Shown piece after piece: positions 9,051-16,556 of a stretch of 64,000 nt of DNA. Where the stretch lies: NCBI GenBank assembly GCA_016871355.1, contig VFZC01000010.1:1-64000 (forward strand). The letters run 5' to 3'. The DNA comes from Actinomycetota bacterium (GTDB taxonomy: Bacteria > Actinomycetota > Acidimicrobiia > Acidimicrobiales > Ilumatobacteraceae). A program made the translations under genes and the position numbers. Within the stretch, counting starts at the first letter, position 1. Each line of letters opens with the position of its first letter. The notes below the pieces were generated by a model, which was not told the origin of the DNA, did no database searches, and saw only the letters and a program-made list of their open reading frames with translations.

Positions 9051-10016
9051 GTGAAGCTGTTCGTGACCGGCGCGGCCGGATTCATCGGGTCGAACTACGT
9101 GCGGTGGTTGCTCGCCAACTCCGACGACGAGGTGACAATCTTCGACAAACTCACGTACGCCGGCAACCTCGAGAGCATTCGCGACGTGGTCGACGATCGT
9201 CGATGCCGTTTCGTGCAGGGCGACATCTGCGACGCCGACGCCGTTCTGGCCGCGATGAAGGGCCACGACGCCGTGGTGCACTTCGCGGCCGAGAGCCACG
9301 TCGATCGCAGCATCGTCGACCCGTACGCGTTCGTGCGGACCAACGCGTACGGCACGAATGTGATGTGTGATGTAGCGCGGCAGGTGGGTGTGCAGAGGTT
9401 CCTGCACATCAGCACCGACGAGGTGTACGGGTCGATCGAGGTCGGTTCGTTCACCGAAACCGATCGGTTGGGTCCGCGCTCGCCGTACGCGGCGTCGAAG
9501 GCGAGCAGCGATCTCATCGCGTTGTCGTACGTGACCACGTACGGGATGCCGGTGGTGGTCACACGGTGTTCCAACAACTTTGGCCCGTATCAGTTCCCTG
9601 AGAAGCTCATTCCGCTGTTCACCACCAACTTGCTCGACGGCAAAAAGGTGCCGTTGTACGGCGATGGTGGGAACGTGCGCGACTGGATCCACGTCGAAGA
9701 CCACAATCGCGCGGCTCATCGGGTGTTGCAGAAGGGCGACGTGGGCGAGGTCTACAACATCGGTGCACACAACGAGATCACCAATCGTGAGATCACGTAT
9801 CGCCTGCTCGAGTTGTGTGGCCGTGACGAATCGTTCGTGCAACCGGTGGCCGATCGCCTCGGTCACGATCGTCGCTATTCGGTGACCATCGACAAGATCA
9901 GCGCGTTGGGTTGGAAGATGCAGCGTTCGTTCGAGGAGTCGCTCGCCGAAACCGTCGATTGGTATCGCAACAACCGCGCGTGGTGGGAACCGCTCAAGGC
10001 GCGCGCCGGACTGTGA
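9051..10016 (+). CDS. rmlB: dTDP-glucose 4,6-dehydratase
   Basis: A 321-residue extended SDR enzyme. It begins VKLFVTGAAGFIGSNYVRWLL (NAD-binding GAAGFIG), and has FAAESHVDRSI, the STDEVYGS active-site strand, YAASKASSDL with the catalytic Tyr and Lys, and TRCSNNFGPYQFPEKLIPL for substrate binding. It converts dTDP-glucose to dTDP-4-keto-6-deoxyglucose. The GTG at 9051 gives the family N-terminus; the track's earlier ATG overlaps rmlC by more than 100 bp. rmlD overlaps its stop by 4 bp (GTGA). Confidence 0.93.
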   Translation: MKLFVTGAAGFIGSNYVRWLLANSDDEVTIFDKLTYAGNLESIRDVVDDRRCRFVQGDICDADAVLAAMKGHDAVVHFAAESHVDRSIVDPYAFVRTNAYGTNVMCDVARQVGVQRFLHISTDEVYGSIEVGSFTETDRLGPRSPYAASKASSDLIALSYVTTYGMPVVVTRCSNNFGPYQFPEKLIPLFTTNLLDGKKVPLYGDGGNVRDWIHVEDHNRAAHRVLQKGDVGEVYNIGAHNEITNREITYRLLELCGRDESFVQPVADRLGHDRRYSVTIDKISALGWKMQRSFEESLAETVDWYRNNRAWWEPLKARAGL

Positions 10017-10864
10017 ACCGCGTTCTCGTCACCGGGGCGGCCGGTCAACTGGGTCACGACGTGGTGGCGGTGGCGTCGTCGCGAGGCGACACCGTGCTGG
10101 CGGTCGATCAGGTCGATCTCGACATCACGCAACGCGAACAGGTGCACGAGGCCATCGCCGAGTGGCGCCCGGATGTGATCATCAACTGCGCCGCCATGAC
10201 CGCGGTCGACGCGTGCGAGTCGGAGGTGGAGAAGGCGTTCGCGGTGAACGAACACGCGGTGCGCTGGATCGCCGAAGCGTGCGATGCGATCGATGCGCGG
10301 CTCGTTCACATCAGCACCGATTACGTGTTCGACGGAACGAAGGTCGGGCCGTACGTGGAGACCGACATCCCCAATCCACAGAGTGTGTATGGCGCGTCGA
10401 AGTTGGCGGGGGAGAAGGCCGCACTCGAGCTCGGTTCGAACGCGGTGGTGGTTCGCACGTCGTGGGTATGCGGGGCCAACGGTTCGAACATGGTGCGCAC
10501 GGTGCAACGATTGGTGGGCGAGGGTAGTCCGCTGGCGTTCGTGAGCGATCAGGTGGGGTGCCCCACGTTCACGGCCGACTTGGCGCCGGCGTTGTTCACG
10601 CTCGTGGACGATCGGCACAGCGGCGTGTTCCATCTCACGAATCAGGGTGTGGTGAGTTGGCACGGGTTCGTGCGTGAGATCGTGCGCGAGTTGGGGAGTG
10701 ACCCCGATGCGGTTCGCGCGATCACGACGGCCGAACTGACACCGCCGCGTCCGGCCAAGCGTCCGGCCAACAGCGTGTTGGAGAACAAGGCATGGCGTGA
10801 TGCGGGGCACGAACCGTTGCGCGACTTCCGCCTCCCCCTCCACGAACTGCTGCATAACCGCTGA
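10013..10864 (+). CDS. rmlD: dTDP-4-dehydrorhamnose reductase
   Basis: A 283-residue reductase of the RmlD family. It begins VNRVLVTGAAGQLGHDVV (NAD(P)-binding) and has DLDITQRE, VIINCAAMTAVDACE, the HISTDYVFDG segment and YGASKLAGEKAAL with the Tyr-x3-Lys pair. It reduces the 4-keto sugar to dTDP-L-rhamnose and closes the rmlA-C-B-D operon. The start is GTG inside the rmlB stop; the track's upstream start lies inside rmlB. Its stop codon abuts the large inverted repeat at 10864. Confidence 0.92.
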   Translation: MNRVLVTGAAGQLGHDVVAVASSRGDTVLAVDQVDLDITQREQVHEAIAEWRPDVIINCAAMTAVDACESEVEKAFAVNEHAVRWIAEACDAIDARLVHISTDYVFDGTKVGPYVETDIPNPQSVYGASKLAGEKAALELGSNAVVVRTSWVCGANGSNMVRTVQRLVGEGSPLAFVSDQVGCPTFTADLAPALFTLVDDRHSGVFHLTNQGVVSWHGFVREIVRELGSDPDAVRAITTAELTPPRPAKRPANSVLENKAWRDAGHEPLRDFRLPLHELLHNR

Positions 10865-10981
10865 TTGGGTGCGAAACCCCGGCAAATTTGCCGGTCTGGT
10901 TCCCCATGCGGTGGTGAACTCGCTCACCTTGGCTGGCATGGGGAGGAATACCGGCAAATTTGCCGGGGTTTCGCACCCAAT
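10864..10981. repeat. Large inverted repeat made of two palindromic 45-bp units
   Basis: The left arm (10864-10908) and right arm (10937-10981) are inverted copies that agree over the outer 32 positions and again at the inner CCCCATG. Each arm contains the perfect palindrome CCGGCAAATTTGCCGG. The outer border is ATTGGGTGCGAAA. A 28-bp spacer separates the arms. The element lies between the convergent ends of rmlD and the MOSC gene, so it may end transcription from both sides. A third copy of the unit is at 11775. Confidence 0.85.
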
Positions 10982-10997
10982 GGAAGTGGGTAGATGG

Positions 10998-11735
10998 TTA
11001 CGGTTCGAGGGTGACGGTGTCGCCGGGGTGCACCATCCCGCGCGCGGTCACCGTCGCATAGACCCGACTGATCGCCCCACCGAACTCACTCTCGCGATCG
11101 TGATGTAGTCGACCGAAGTCGCCGTCCTTCATCCACGGCGCGTTCTTCTTGCACGGCACGGCGTACGCCCACACCTCGCACATCGCTTCGCCGATCCGCA
11201 ATCGCACACCGGGCCGCACATCGTTCCAATCGAGTCCGCGAATCGTGATGTTCTCGCCGGCCGAGCCGTAGTCGATGGGATGCCCGTCGGCTCGCAGGCG
11301 ATCGATCACCTCGGCCGACCACATACACAACGCCTGGAACGGACGCCCGTGGTGTTCGCGCGCTTTCTGCACATCGCCTTCGATGCCACGCCAACCCACG
11401 TACGCCTCGGTAACCGGACTCTTCGGCACGCCACCCTTGCTCGTGTTCACCTGAACAATCGCCCCGCTCCGGCTGACGGGCACATGGCCGCCCGATCTCA
11501 GGGTGGACGGAGCCTTCTCCAACGCCGTCCAAACTCGCTTCAGCAGATCGGGCAGAAGGGCAACGTGAGTCGTCATCGGATCGATTCCGTTCAGAAGTGC
11601 ATCGACCTCTCGGGCCAAGTGAGCGATCGGGTTCGGGTCACGATTGCCGCGCATCGTCTCGAGGATCACCGGCGCGCTGACCAGTGTCTTGCGGGCGTCT
11701 TGTTGAGTGAACACGTACGGACCGACCTGAATCAT
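10998..11735 (-). CDS. MOSC domain protein
   Basis: A 245-residue protein. Residues ~1-70 form an unassigned N-terminal segment (IQVGPYVFTQQDARKTL...). A MOSC domain follows, with VNTSKGGVPKSPV, a GWRGIEGDVQ-like segment, HHGRPFQAL, GSAGENITIRGLDW, VRLRIGEAMCEV and the late cysteine in AVPCKKNAPW. MOSC domains bind sulfur or molybdenum-cofactor ligands, but no substrate can be assigned. The track's start (11813) lies in the palindromic repeat and would give a repeat-encoded N-terminus (MRKPGKFAG), so I start at the ATG at 11735. The gene sits between copies of the repeat. Confidence 0.75.
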   Translation of the reverse strand: MIQVGPYVFTQQDARKTLVSAPVILETMRGNRDPNPIAHLAREVDALLNGIDPMTTHVALLPDLLKRVWTALEKAPSTLRSGGHVPVSRSGAIVQVNTSKGGVPKSPVTEAYVGWRGIEGDVQKAREHHGRPFQALCMWSAEVIDRLRADGHPIDYGSAGENITIRGLDWNDVRPGVRLRIGEAMCEVWAYAVPCKKNAPWMKDGDFGRLHHDRESEFGGAISRVYATVTARGMVHPGDTVTLEP

Positions 11736-11774
11736 CGACACCGTTGAAGCGTAAGTCGGGCAGGGCCGACCGTT

Positions 11775-11816
11775 ATGGGGAACCAGACCGGCAAATTTGC
11801 CGGGTTTTCGCACCCA
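11775..11816 (-). repeat. Third copy of the TGGGTG/CCGGCAAATTTGCCGG repeat unit
   Basis: Read on the minus strand, this 42-bp unit equals the left arm at 10864 except for one shift in an A/C run (AAAACCC against AAACCCC). It lies upstream of both the MOSC gene and selD, so it cannot be only a 3'-end terminator. Confidence 0.85.
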
Positions 11817-11838
11817 TGAGGGTTGGGGTGGGAGGGCC

Positions 11839-11844
11839 TAGGCT
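11839..11844 (+). promoter_or_regulatory. Leaderless -10 of selD
   Basis: TAGGCT, then CAGGCC, then the selD ATG at 11851. The 6-nt spacing and lack of a Shine-Dalgarno indicate a leaderless transcript. Confidence 0.5.
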
Positions 11845-11850
11845 CAGGCC

Positions 11851-12912
11851 ATGTCGGGCACGACGAGCACCGCGGGAACCCCGGGCACACCCACTGCGGG
11901 CGTTCCTGCCTTGTCTCCTTTGCGGCTCACGGAGTGGACCTCGTGCGGCGGTTGCGCAGCCAAGTGGGGCAAAGACCTCCTGGCCGGCCTGGTCGACGAA
12001 CTTCCCACCTCACTCGACCCATCTCTCTTGGTGGGCTTGGCCCCGTTCGACGACGCCGCGGTCTATCGCCTCAGCCCCGACCTGGCCCTCGTGAGCACCA
12101 CCGACTTCTTCCCACCCCTCGTGGACGACCCGGCCGACTTCGGCGCCATCGCCGCCGCCAACGCCTGCAGCGACGTCTTCGCCATGGGCGGACGCGTGGT
12201 CCTGGCCGTCAACGTGGCGGCCTTCCCCGAACACTTTCCGCGCGACGCCATCGTCACCATCTTCGACGCCGCCTCGTCGGTGGTGGCCGCGGCCGGCGGC
12301 AGCGTCGCCGGCGGACACACCATCCGCAATCCCGAACCCATCTTCGGACTCGCCGTACAAGGTGTGGTGCACCCCGGTCGCATCTTGCGCAAGGACGGCG
12401 CGCTCGTGGGCGACGTGCTCGTGATCTCCAAACCACTCGGTACCGGCATCGTGCTCGCTGGCGGCAACGACGATCACAAACGCGCGGCCATCGAGGGCAT
12501 GAAGACGCTCAATCGCGCCGCCAGTGAACTCTTGCAAGCGTCGCCGGGCGTTCATGCCGTGACCGACGTGACCGGATACGGACTCGCCGGTCACGGTTGG
12601 GAGATGGCCGAGCGCGCCAACGCCACGTTCGTGATCGACTCGCACGCCCTGCCCACCTACGCCGGTGCGCTCGACGCCGCGCAACGCGGAGTTCGCACCG
12701 GGGGCGACGCGCGCAACCGCACTGCTGTTGGCGTTCACGTCGACGTGACCAGCGATGCGACACCGCACATCGACGCGATCGTGTTCGATCCGCAGACCTC
12801 GGGCGGATTGCTCGCCGCGGTCGACCCGGCTCACGTGGATGCGCTCACCACTGGTCCGTTCACCGCGATCGGTCGTGTGGTCGACGGGCCGGCCGGCCTG
12901 CGCATCGTGTGA
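11851..12912 (+). CDS. selD: Selenide, water dikinase (selenophosphate synthetase)
   Basis: A 353-residue PurM-like ATPase. The N-terminus has RLTEWTSCGGCAAKWG. Aligned to E. coli SelD, C35 takes the place of catalytic Cys17 and K38 that of Lys20, while Cys19 is alanine and an extra cysteine is at 32. Further marks are TDFFPPLVDDP, AAANACSDVFAMGG, GGHTIRNPEPIFGLAVQG and TDVTGYGLAGH. It makes selenophosphate from selenide and ATP. No selA, selB, tRNA-Sec or SelU is in the window. rnhB starts on the last base of its stop. Confidence 0.88.
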   Translation: MSGTTSTAGTPGTPTAGVPALSPLRLTEWTSCGGCAAKWGKDLLAGLVDELPTSLDPSLLVGLAPFDDAAVYRLSPDLALVSTTDFFPPLVDDPADFGAIAAANACSDVFAMGGRVVLAVNVAAFPEHFPRDAIVTIFDAASSVVAAAGGSVAGGHTIRNPEPIFGLAVQGVVHPGRILRKDGALVGDVLVISKPLGTGIVLAGGNDDHKRAAIEGMKTLNRAASELLQASPGVHAVTDVTGYGLAGHGWEMAERANATFVIDSHALPTYAGALDAAQRGVRTGGDARNRTAVGVHVDVTSDATPHIDAIVFDPQTSGGLLAAVDPAHVDALTTGPFTAIGRVVDGPAGLRIV

Positions 12913-13637
12913 TGGCAGCCGCGAAGGCGCCCAAGGGTGCCGCGAAGTCGTCGCGTGTCGCGCCCACGCGCGAAGCCGAAGATCGACTGCGCGCCGAGGG
13001 TCATCGCATCGTCGTCGGCATCGACGAAGTGGGCAAGGGCGCCTGGGCCGGACCACTCGCGGTGGGCATCGCGCTCGTCCCCGATGCCGACGCGAGCGAC
13101 GTGCCGGCACCCATTCGTGATTCGAAATCGCTCAGCGAGAAAGCGCGCGAAGCCATGTTCGACGCCGTGGCCGCCTGGTGCACCGCGTGGTCGGTGGGTA
13201 TGGCGTCACCGCAGGAATGCGACGAATGGGGGATGGCCGAAGCGCAACGCGTGGCCACCAAACGCGCGCTCGCCACACTCCGCACCGCGAGCAACATCAC
13301 ACCCGATGCGGCGGTGGTGGACGGTTCGTGGAACTTCGTGAGCCCGCTCGTTCCGCGCGTGCAGATGATGGTGAAGGCCGATACGTCGTGTCTGTCGGTC
13401 GCGGCCGCGTCGATCCTGGCCAAGGTCACACGCGATCGACTCATGCGCGAACTCGCCCACGACTTCCCGATGTATCGGTTCGAAGGCAACAAGGGCTACC
13501 CGTGTCAGTGGCATCGGACGGCCCTGGCCGGTTACGGGCCGTCAGCCGTGCACCGCACGTCGTGGGCGTTCATGGACGACGTGCCGTGGCCGGGCATTCG
13601 TCGCCGCGAGCGAACTCAACGGCTGTTCGCGGTCTGA
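12912..13637 (+). CDS. rnhB: Ribonuclease HII
   Basis: A 241-residue protein with a lysine/alanine-rich N-terminal tail and then the RNase HII fold: IVVGIDEVGKGAWAGPL with the first Asp-Glu pair, DSKSLSEKAR, VVDGSW, KADTSCLSVAAASILAKVTRDRLM with a catalytic Asp, and FEGNKGYPCQWHRTAL. The usual GRGxxAGPV is GKGAWAGPL, and the dG[n] strand is DGSW. It cleaves the RNA strand of hybrids at embedded ribonucleotides. The start overlaps the selD stop by 1 nt; the track's start lies deep inside selD. It converges on the acyl-CoA dehydrogenase gene, 6 bp away. Confidence 0.85.
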   Translation: MAAAKAPKGAAKSSRVAPTREAEDRLRAEGHRIVVGIDEVGKGAWAGPLAVGIALVPDADASDVPAPIRDSKSLSEKAREAMFDAVAAWCTAWSVGMASPQECDEWGMAEAQRVATKRALATLRTASNITPDAAVVDGSWNFVSPLVPRVQMMVKADTSCLSVAAASILAKVTRDRLMRELAHDFPMYRFEGNKGYPCQWHRTALAGYGPSAVHRTSWAFMDDVPWPGIRRRERTQRLFAV

Positions 13638-13643
13638 CGAACG

Positions 13644-14906
13644 TCAGGCCTTCTGCGTTCCGGTCTTCAAGTCCTTGAACGCACTGGTGGAGTCGATACC
13701 CGGATCCTTCGGAAGTCCGAGCACGCGCTCGGCGAGGATGTTGCGCATCACTTCGTCGGAACCGCCGGCGATACGGCCGCCGGGTGTGCCGAGAATCAAC
13801 TGGCTCCAGGCGTAGGTGCCCCACTCGCCGCTGTCGGCCACCAACTTGGCGCCGAGGATGTGCGACAAGAAATCGCCCATGCGGCGCATGTTGTCGGTGC
13901 CGACGAGCTTGGCCATGCTCATCTCGGGTCCGGGCATCTGGCCGGCCTTGATCTTGTCGAGCGCGCGCTGGTTGTTGAACGCGGCCACGCGGTTCTTGAT
14001 GATGAGGTTGGCCAGTTCGTCGCGCAGCACCGGATCGTTCGGCACGCCGTAGAACTTCGCCATCTCGATCACGCGGGCGAACATGTTGATGCCGCCACCG
14101 CCACCACCGGCTCCGATGGCCGCGCGCTCGTTCATGAGCGTGGTGAGGGCCACGTTCCAGCCGTTGTTCACGTCGCCCAGACGATGGTCGTCGCGCACGC
14201 GAACTTCGGTGAAGAACACCTCGTTGAACGACGCACCGCCCGTCATCTGACGCAACGGGCGGATCTCCACACCGGGCGCCTTCATGTCGACGATGAAACC
14301 GGTGAGACCCTTGTGCTTGGGCAGGTTCACGTCGGTGCGCGCGATGATCTCGCCGATGTCGCTGTAGTGCGCACCGCTCGTCCACACCTTCTGGCCGGTG
14401 ATGATCCACTCGTCGCCGTCACGCTCGGCCTTGGTGGACAGGCTGGCGAGGTCGCTGCCGGCACCAGGTTCGCTGAACAACTGGCAGCCGATGATCTCGC
14501 CGCGCCACATCTTCTGCAGATACGACTGCCGCGCGAGATCGGAACCGTGCGCGAGGATCGTGGGCGCCACCATGCCGAGACCGATGGTGAAGCAACCCTG
14601 ATTCGGAACGTCGAACTTCGACTCGACCGAGTCGTACGCGCGCTGATGCGCGGCGGGAAGTGCACGACCACCGAACTGCTCAGGGCCAGTGATCCAACCG
14701 AAGCCGGCGTCGTACTTCTTCTGACGCCACTCCTGCGCCTTGGCGACGTCGCGGCGCTCGCTCGAGCGATCCTTCTCCTCGAACATCGAGACCTTGTCGG
14801 AGCCTTCACCCCACACGAACTTCTTCTCGGCCGCCTTGCGTTCGGCATTGGCCTCGAGGAACTTCAGCGCCTGAGCCTGGAACTCTTCGATCGACGGGTG
14901 AGCCAC
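13644..14906 (-). CDS. Acyl-CoA dehydrogenase
   Basis: A 420-residue FAD enzyme of the acyl-CoA dehydrogenase family. The N-terminal helical domain (AHPSIEEFQAQALKFL) is followed by GFGWITGPEQFGGRAL, the FAD-binding SEPGAGSDLASLSTKAERDG, ITGQKVWTSGAHY, and a C-terminal helical domain ending GSDEVMRNILAERVLGLPKDP. It would oxidise an acyl-CoA to the enoyl-CoA; the chain type cannot be read from sequence. The start is GTG at 14906, preceded by a clear GAGGAGGA Shine-Dalgarno, one of the few strong ones here; the track's upstream ATG overlaps the next gene's promoter. Divergent from the Nfu-N gene. Confidence 0.88.
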   Translation of the reverse strand: MAHPSIEEFQAQALKFLEANAERKAAEKKFVWGEGSDKVSMFEEKDRSSERRDVAKAQEWRQKKYDAGFGWITGPEQFGGRALPAAHQRAYDSVESKFDVPNQGCFTIGLGMVAPTILAHGSDLARQSYLQKMWRGEIIGCQLFSEPGAGSDLASLSTKAERDGDEWIITGQKVWTSGAHYSDIGEIIARTDVNLPKHKGLTGFIVDMKAPGVEIRPLRQMTGGASFNEVFFTEVRVRDDHRLGDVNNGWNVALTTLMNERAAIGAGGGGGGINMFARVIEMAKFYGVPNDPVLRDELANLIIKNRVAAFNNQRALDKIKAGQMPGPEMSMAKLVGTDNMRRMGDFLSHILGAKLVADSGEWGTYAWSQLILGTPGGRIAGGSDEVMRNILAERVLGLPKDPGIDSTSAFKDLKTGTQKA

Positions 14907-14963
14907 GGTGTCCTCCTCGCGATATCCGGTGACGCGAACCGTACCGCCTCGGAGCCCGCGAAC

Positions 14964-14969
14964 TAGGCT
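14964..14969 (+). promoter_or_regulatory. Leaderless -10 of the Nfu-N gene
   Basis: TAGGCT followed by a 7-nt spacer and the ATG at 14977. Confidence 0.45.
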
Positions 14970-14976
14970 CGAACCC

Positions 14977-15438
14977 ATGGGTCAGCCCGTTGTCGTCGTC
15001 GAAAAACCGAGCCGCTGCCCCGGCATCGTGCGGTTCGAAGCCAACCGCAGCCTCTCGGGAATGGGCCACGAGAGTTTCGTGAACGGAGACGCGTCGGGCC
15101 ACTTCGCCCGGGCGGTCACGCCGTCGGCCGAACTCGCGCGCCGTTTGTTCGCCACCGGTCGCGTGTCGGCGGTTCACGTGTACCAGAACGTCATCACCGT
15201 CGATCTCGAGAAGGGTTTCGACTCGACCGGTCTGGCCGACGTGGTGCGCGATCTGTATCAGTACTGGAAGCCCGGCATGGAGCCGCCGGCATTCGAAGAT
15301 CTCGTGCCAGCCGAAGAGGCCTCGTCTGCGCCCACCATCGACCCGGGTGGCGATCCGAAGCTCGCCGAAGCACTGAAGAAGGTCCCGGCGCACCTGCTCG
15401 AACGCAGTCGCGCCGCGCGCGCTCGTTTGAAGGGCTGA
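14977..15438 (+). CDS. Nfu/NifU N-terminal domain protein (standalone)
   Basis: A 153-residue protein whose first ~95 residues resemble the Nfu N-terminal domain: RFEANRSLSG, a middle segment, SAELARRLFATGRVSAVHVYQNVITVDLEKGF (compare SPLAKRLFxIxGVxxVFxGxDFITV). There is no CxxC, so it cannot hold an Fe-S cluster by itself. The tail (PAEEASSAPTIDPGG...) is charged and probably disordered. A separate gene at 55133 has the CxxC-bearing Nfu domain. The role is probably accessory to Fe-S assembly, by inference. The start at 14977 follows TAGGCT. Confidence 0.65.
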   Translation: MGQPVVVVEKPSRCPGIVRFEANRSLSGMGHESFVNGDASGHFARAVTPSAELARRLFATGRVSAVHVYQNVITVDLEKGFDSTGLADVVRDLYQYWKPGMEPPAFEDLVPAEEASSAPTIDPGGDPKLAEALKKVPAHLLERSRAARARLKG

Positions 15439-15476
15439 CGCCCGTCACACCGGCTTTCGCGCCGTTTTCGAAGTTT

Positions 15477-15528
15477 GCTCACGGAAAACGTGCGGAAAAT
15501 CGCTCTGTAACTTGGTTTTCGAGTGAGC
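15477..15528. promoter_or_regulatory. Inverted repeat upstream of the CarH-like gene (candidate operator)
   Basis: GCTCACGGAAAAC (15477-15489) is mirrored by GTTTTCGAGTGAGC (15515-15528), allowing one extra base in the inner part. It lies 41 bp before the start codon, just upstream of the -10. This is the usual place for autoregulatory sites of CarH/LitR proteins, but the motif itself is not one I recognise. Confidence 0.4.
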
Positions 15529-15557
15529 ACAACCCTCCATCGCCGCTGAATCTTCCT

Positions 15558-15563
15558 TAGCCT
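15558..15563 (+). promoter_or_regulatory. Leaderless -10 of the CarH-like gene
   Basis: TAGCCT, GACGTC, then GTG at 15570. Hexamer and spacing are nearly the same as those of nfuA at 55121. Confidence 0.5.
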
Positions 15564-15569
15564 GACGTC

Positions 15570-16556
15570 GTGAGCACCGAATTCTTGACGCTGGAAAAAG
15601 CCGCCGAGCGGCTCGGTGTCCATTACATGACGGCTTACCGCTACGTGCGCCAGGGCAAGTTGTCGGCCACGCGCGTCAAGGGTGTGTGGCAGGTCACGCC
15701 GCAAGCGATCGACGGATTCCGTCAGCGCCTCAACGAGCGCAAAGAGCGTCCGCGCACCGGTGACGATTCGCGTCGCACCGGCGACTACGTGAACGAACTC
15801 CATGCCTGTCTCGTGAACGCCGATGCCGGCGGAGCGTGGGGAGTTCTTCAACGCGCGATCGACGCCGGTGGCGAAATCGGCACCGTGTATCTCGAAATCC
15901 TCGCCCCGGCCATGGCGCGCATCGGCGAAGAGTGGTCGCGCGGCGAAATCGACATTGCAATCGAACACCAAGCCACCGCCATCGCCACCCGTCTCGTCGG
16001 TCAGATGAGCCCGCGCTTCGTGCGCCGCGGCCGTCGCCGCGGTGAAGTGCTCATCGGCGGCCCGTCGGGTGAACGCCACGCCTTGGCTCTGGCCATGCTC
16101 GGCGATCTCCTGCGTCTCGAGGGGTATGACGTGTTCGACCTCGGTGCCGACACGCCGGCCAACTCGTTCGTGCACGCCGCCTCCAAGATCAACGACCTCA
16201 CCGCCGTGGGCGTGAGCGTCACCACCACCGACTCGGTGGAAGGCGCCATCGACGTCGTGCGCACACTGCGCCGCGCCATCAGCGACGACGTGCCGGTGGT
16301 TCTCGGTGGCTCGGCCATCAGCGGACCCGATCACGCGCGCGAGATCGGCGCCGACTTCTACGCCAACGGTGCGCGCGGATTCATCGAACTGCTCGACTCC
16401 ATCACCCGTGGCAGCAGCACTGTCGACGACGAGATGGCGGCCGAGTCGAGCAAGTCGAACGCGCCAAAGACCACGCGCAAGAAGGCTCCGAGCGAGTCGG
16501 GTGGCAACGGTGCGCAGTCGCGTCGCCAGTCGGACGCCGACGCGTCGAACAACTAG
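15570..16556 (+). CDS. Helix-turn-helix regulator with cobalamin-binding domain, CarH-like candidate photoreceptor
   Basis: A 328-residue protein in three parts. Residues 5-52 form an excisionase/short-MerR HTH (TLEKAAERLGVHYMTAYRYV). Residues ~75-150 form a helical cap containing W122 and E132-H133, which is the W-x9-EH signature of light-sensing CarH/LitR proteins. Residues ~158-280 form a B12-binding Rossmann domain with H170 in GERHALAL as the likely lower axial ligand and LGADTP and GGSAIS at the cofactor cleft. The last ~45 residues are a Ser/Lys-rich tail. It probably binds DNA in the dark as adenosylcobalamin oligomers and lets go in light; this is family knowledge, not shown here. 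Target genes are unknown. Confidence 0.8.
   Translation: MSTEFLTLEKAAERLGVHYMTAYRYVRQGKLSATRVKGVWQVTPQAIDGFRQRLNERKERPRTGDDSRRTGDYVNELHACLVNADAGGAWGVLQRAIDAGGEIGTVYLEILAPAMARIGEEWSRGEIDIAIEHQATAIATRLVGQMSPRFVRRGRRRGEVLIGGPSGERHALALAMLGDLLRLEGYDVFDLGADTPANSFVHAASKINDLTAVGVSVTTTDSVEGAIDVVRTLRRAISDDVPVVLGGSAISGPDHAREIGADFYANGARGFIELLDSITRGSSTVDDEMAAESSKSNAPKTTRKKAPSESGGNGAQSRRQSDADASNN

Noticed and set aside
11736-11813. N-terminal extension of the MOSC protein (MRKPGKFAGLVPH)
   Set aside because: It is encoded by the palindromic repeat, which gives RNPGKFAG-like peptides at each copy. It is not part of the MOSC fold.
10864-11816. Interpretation as an IS element or integron cassette around the MOSC gene
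   Set aside because: There is no transposase or integrase, no target-site duplication that I can see, and the repeat orientation is not that of simple terminal inverted repeats.
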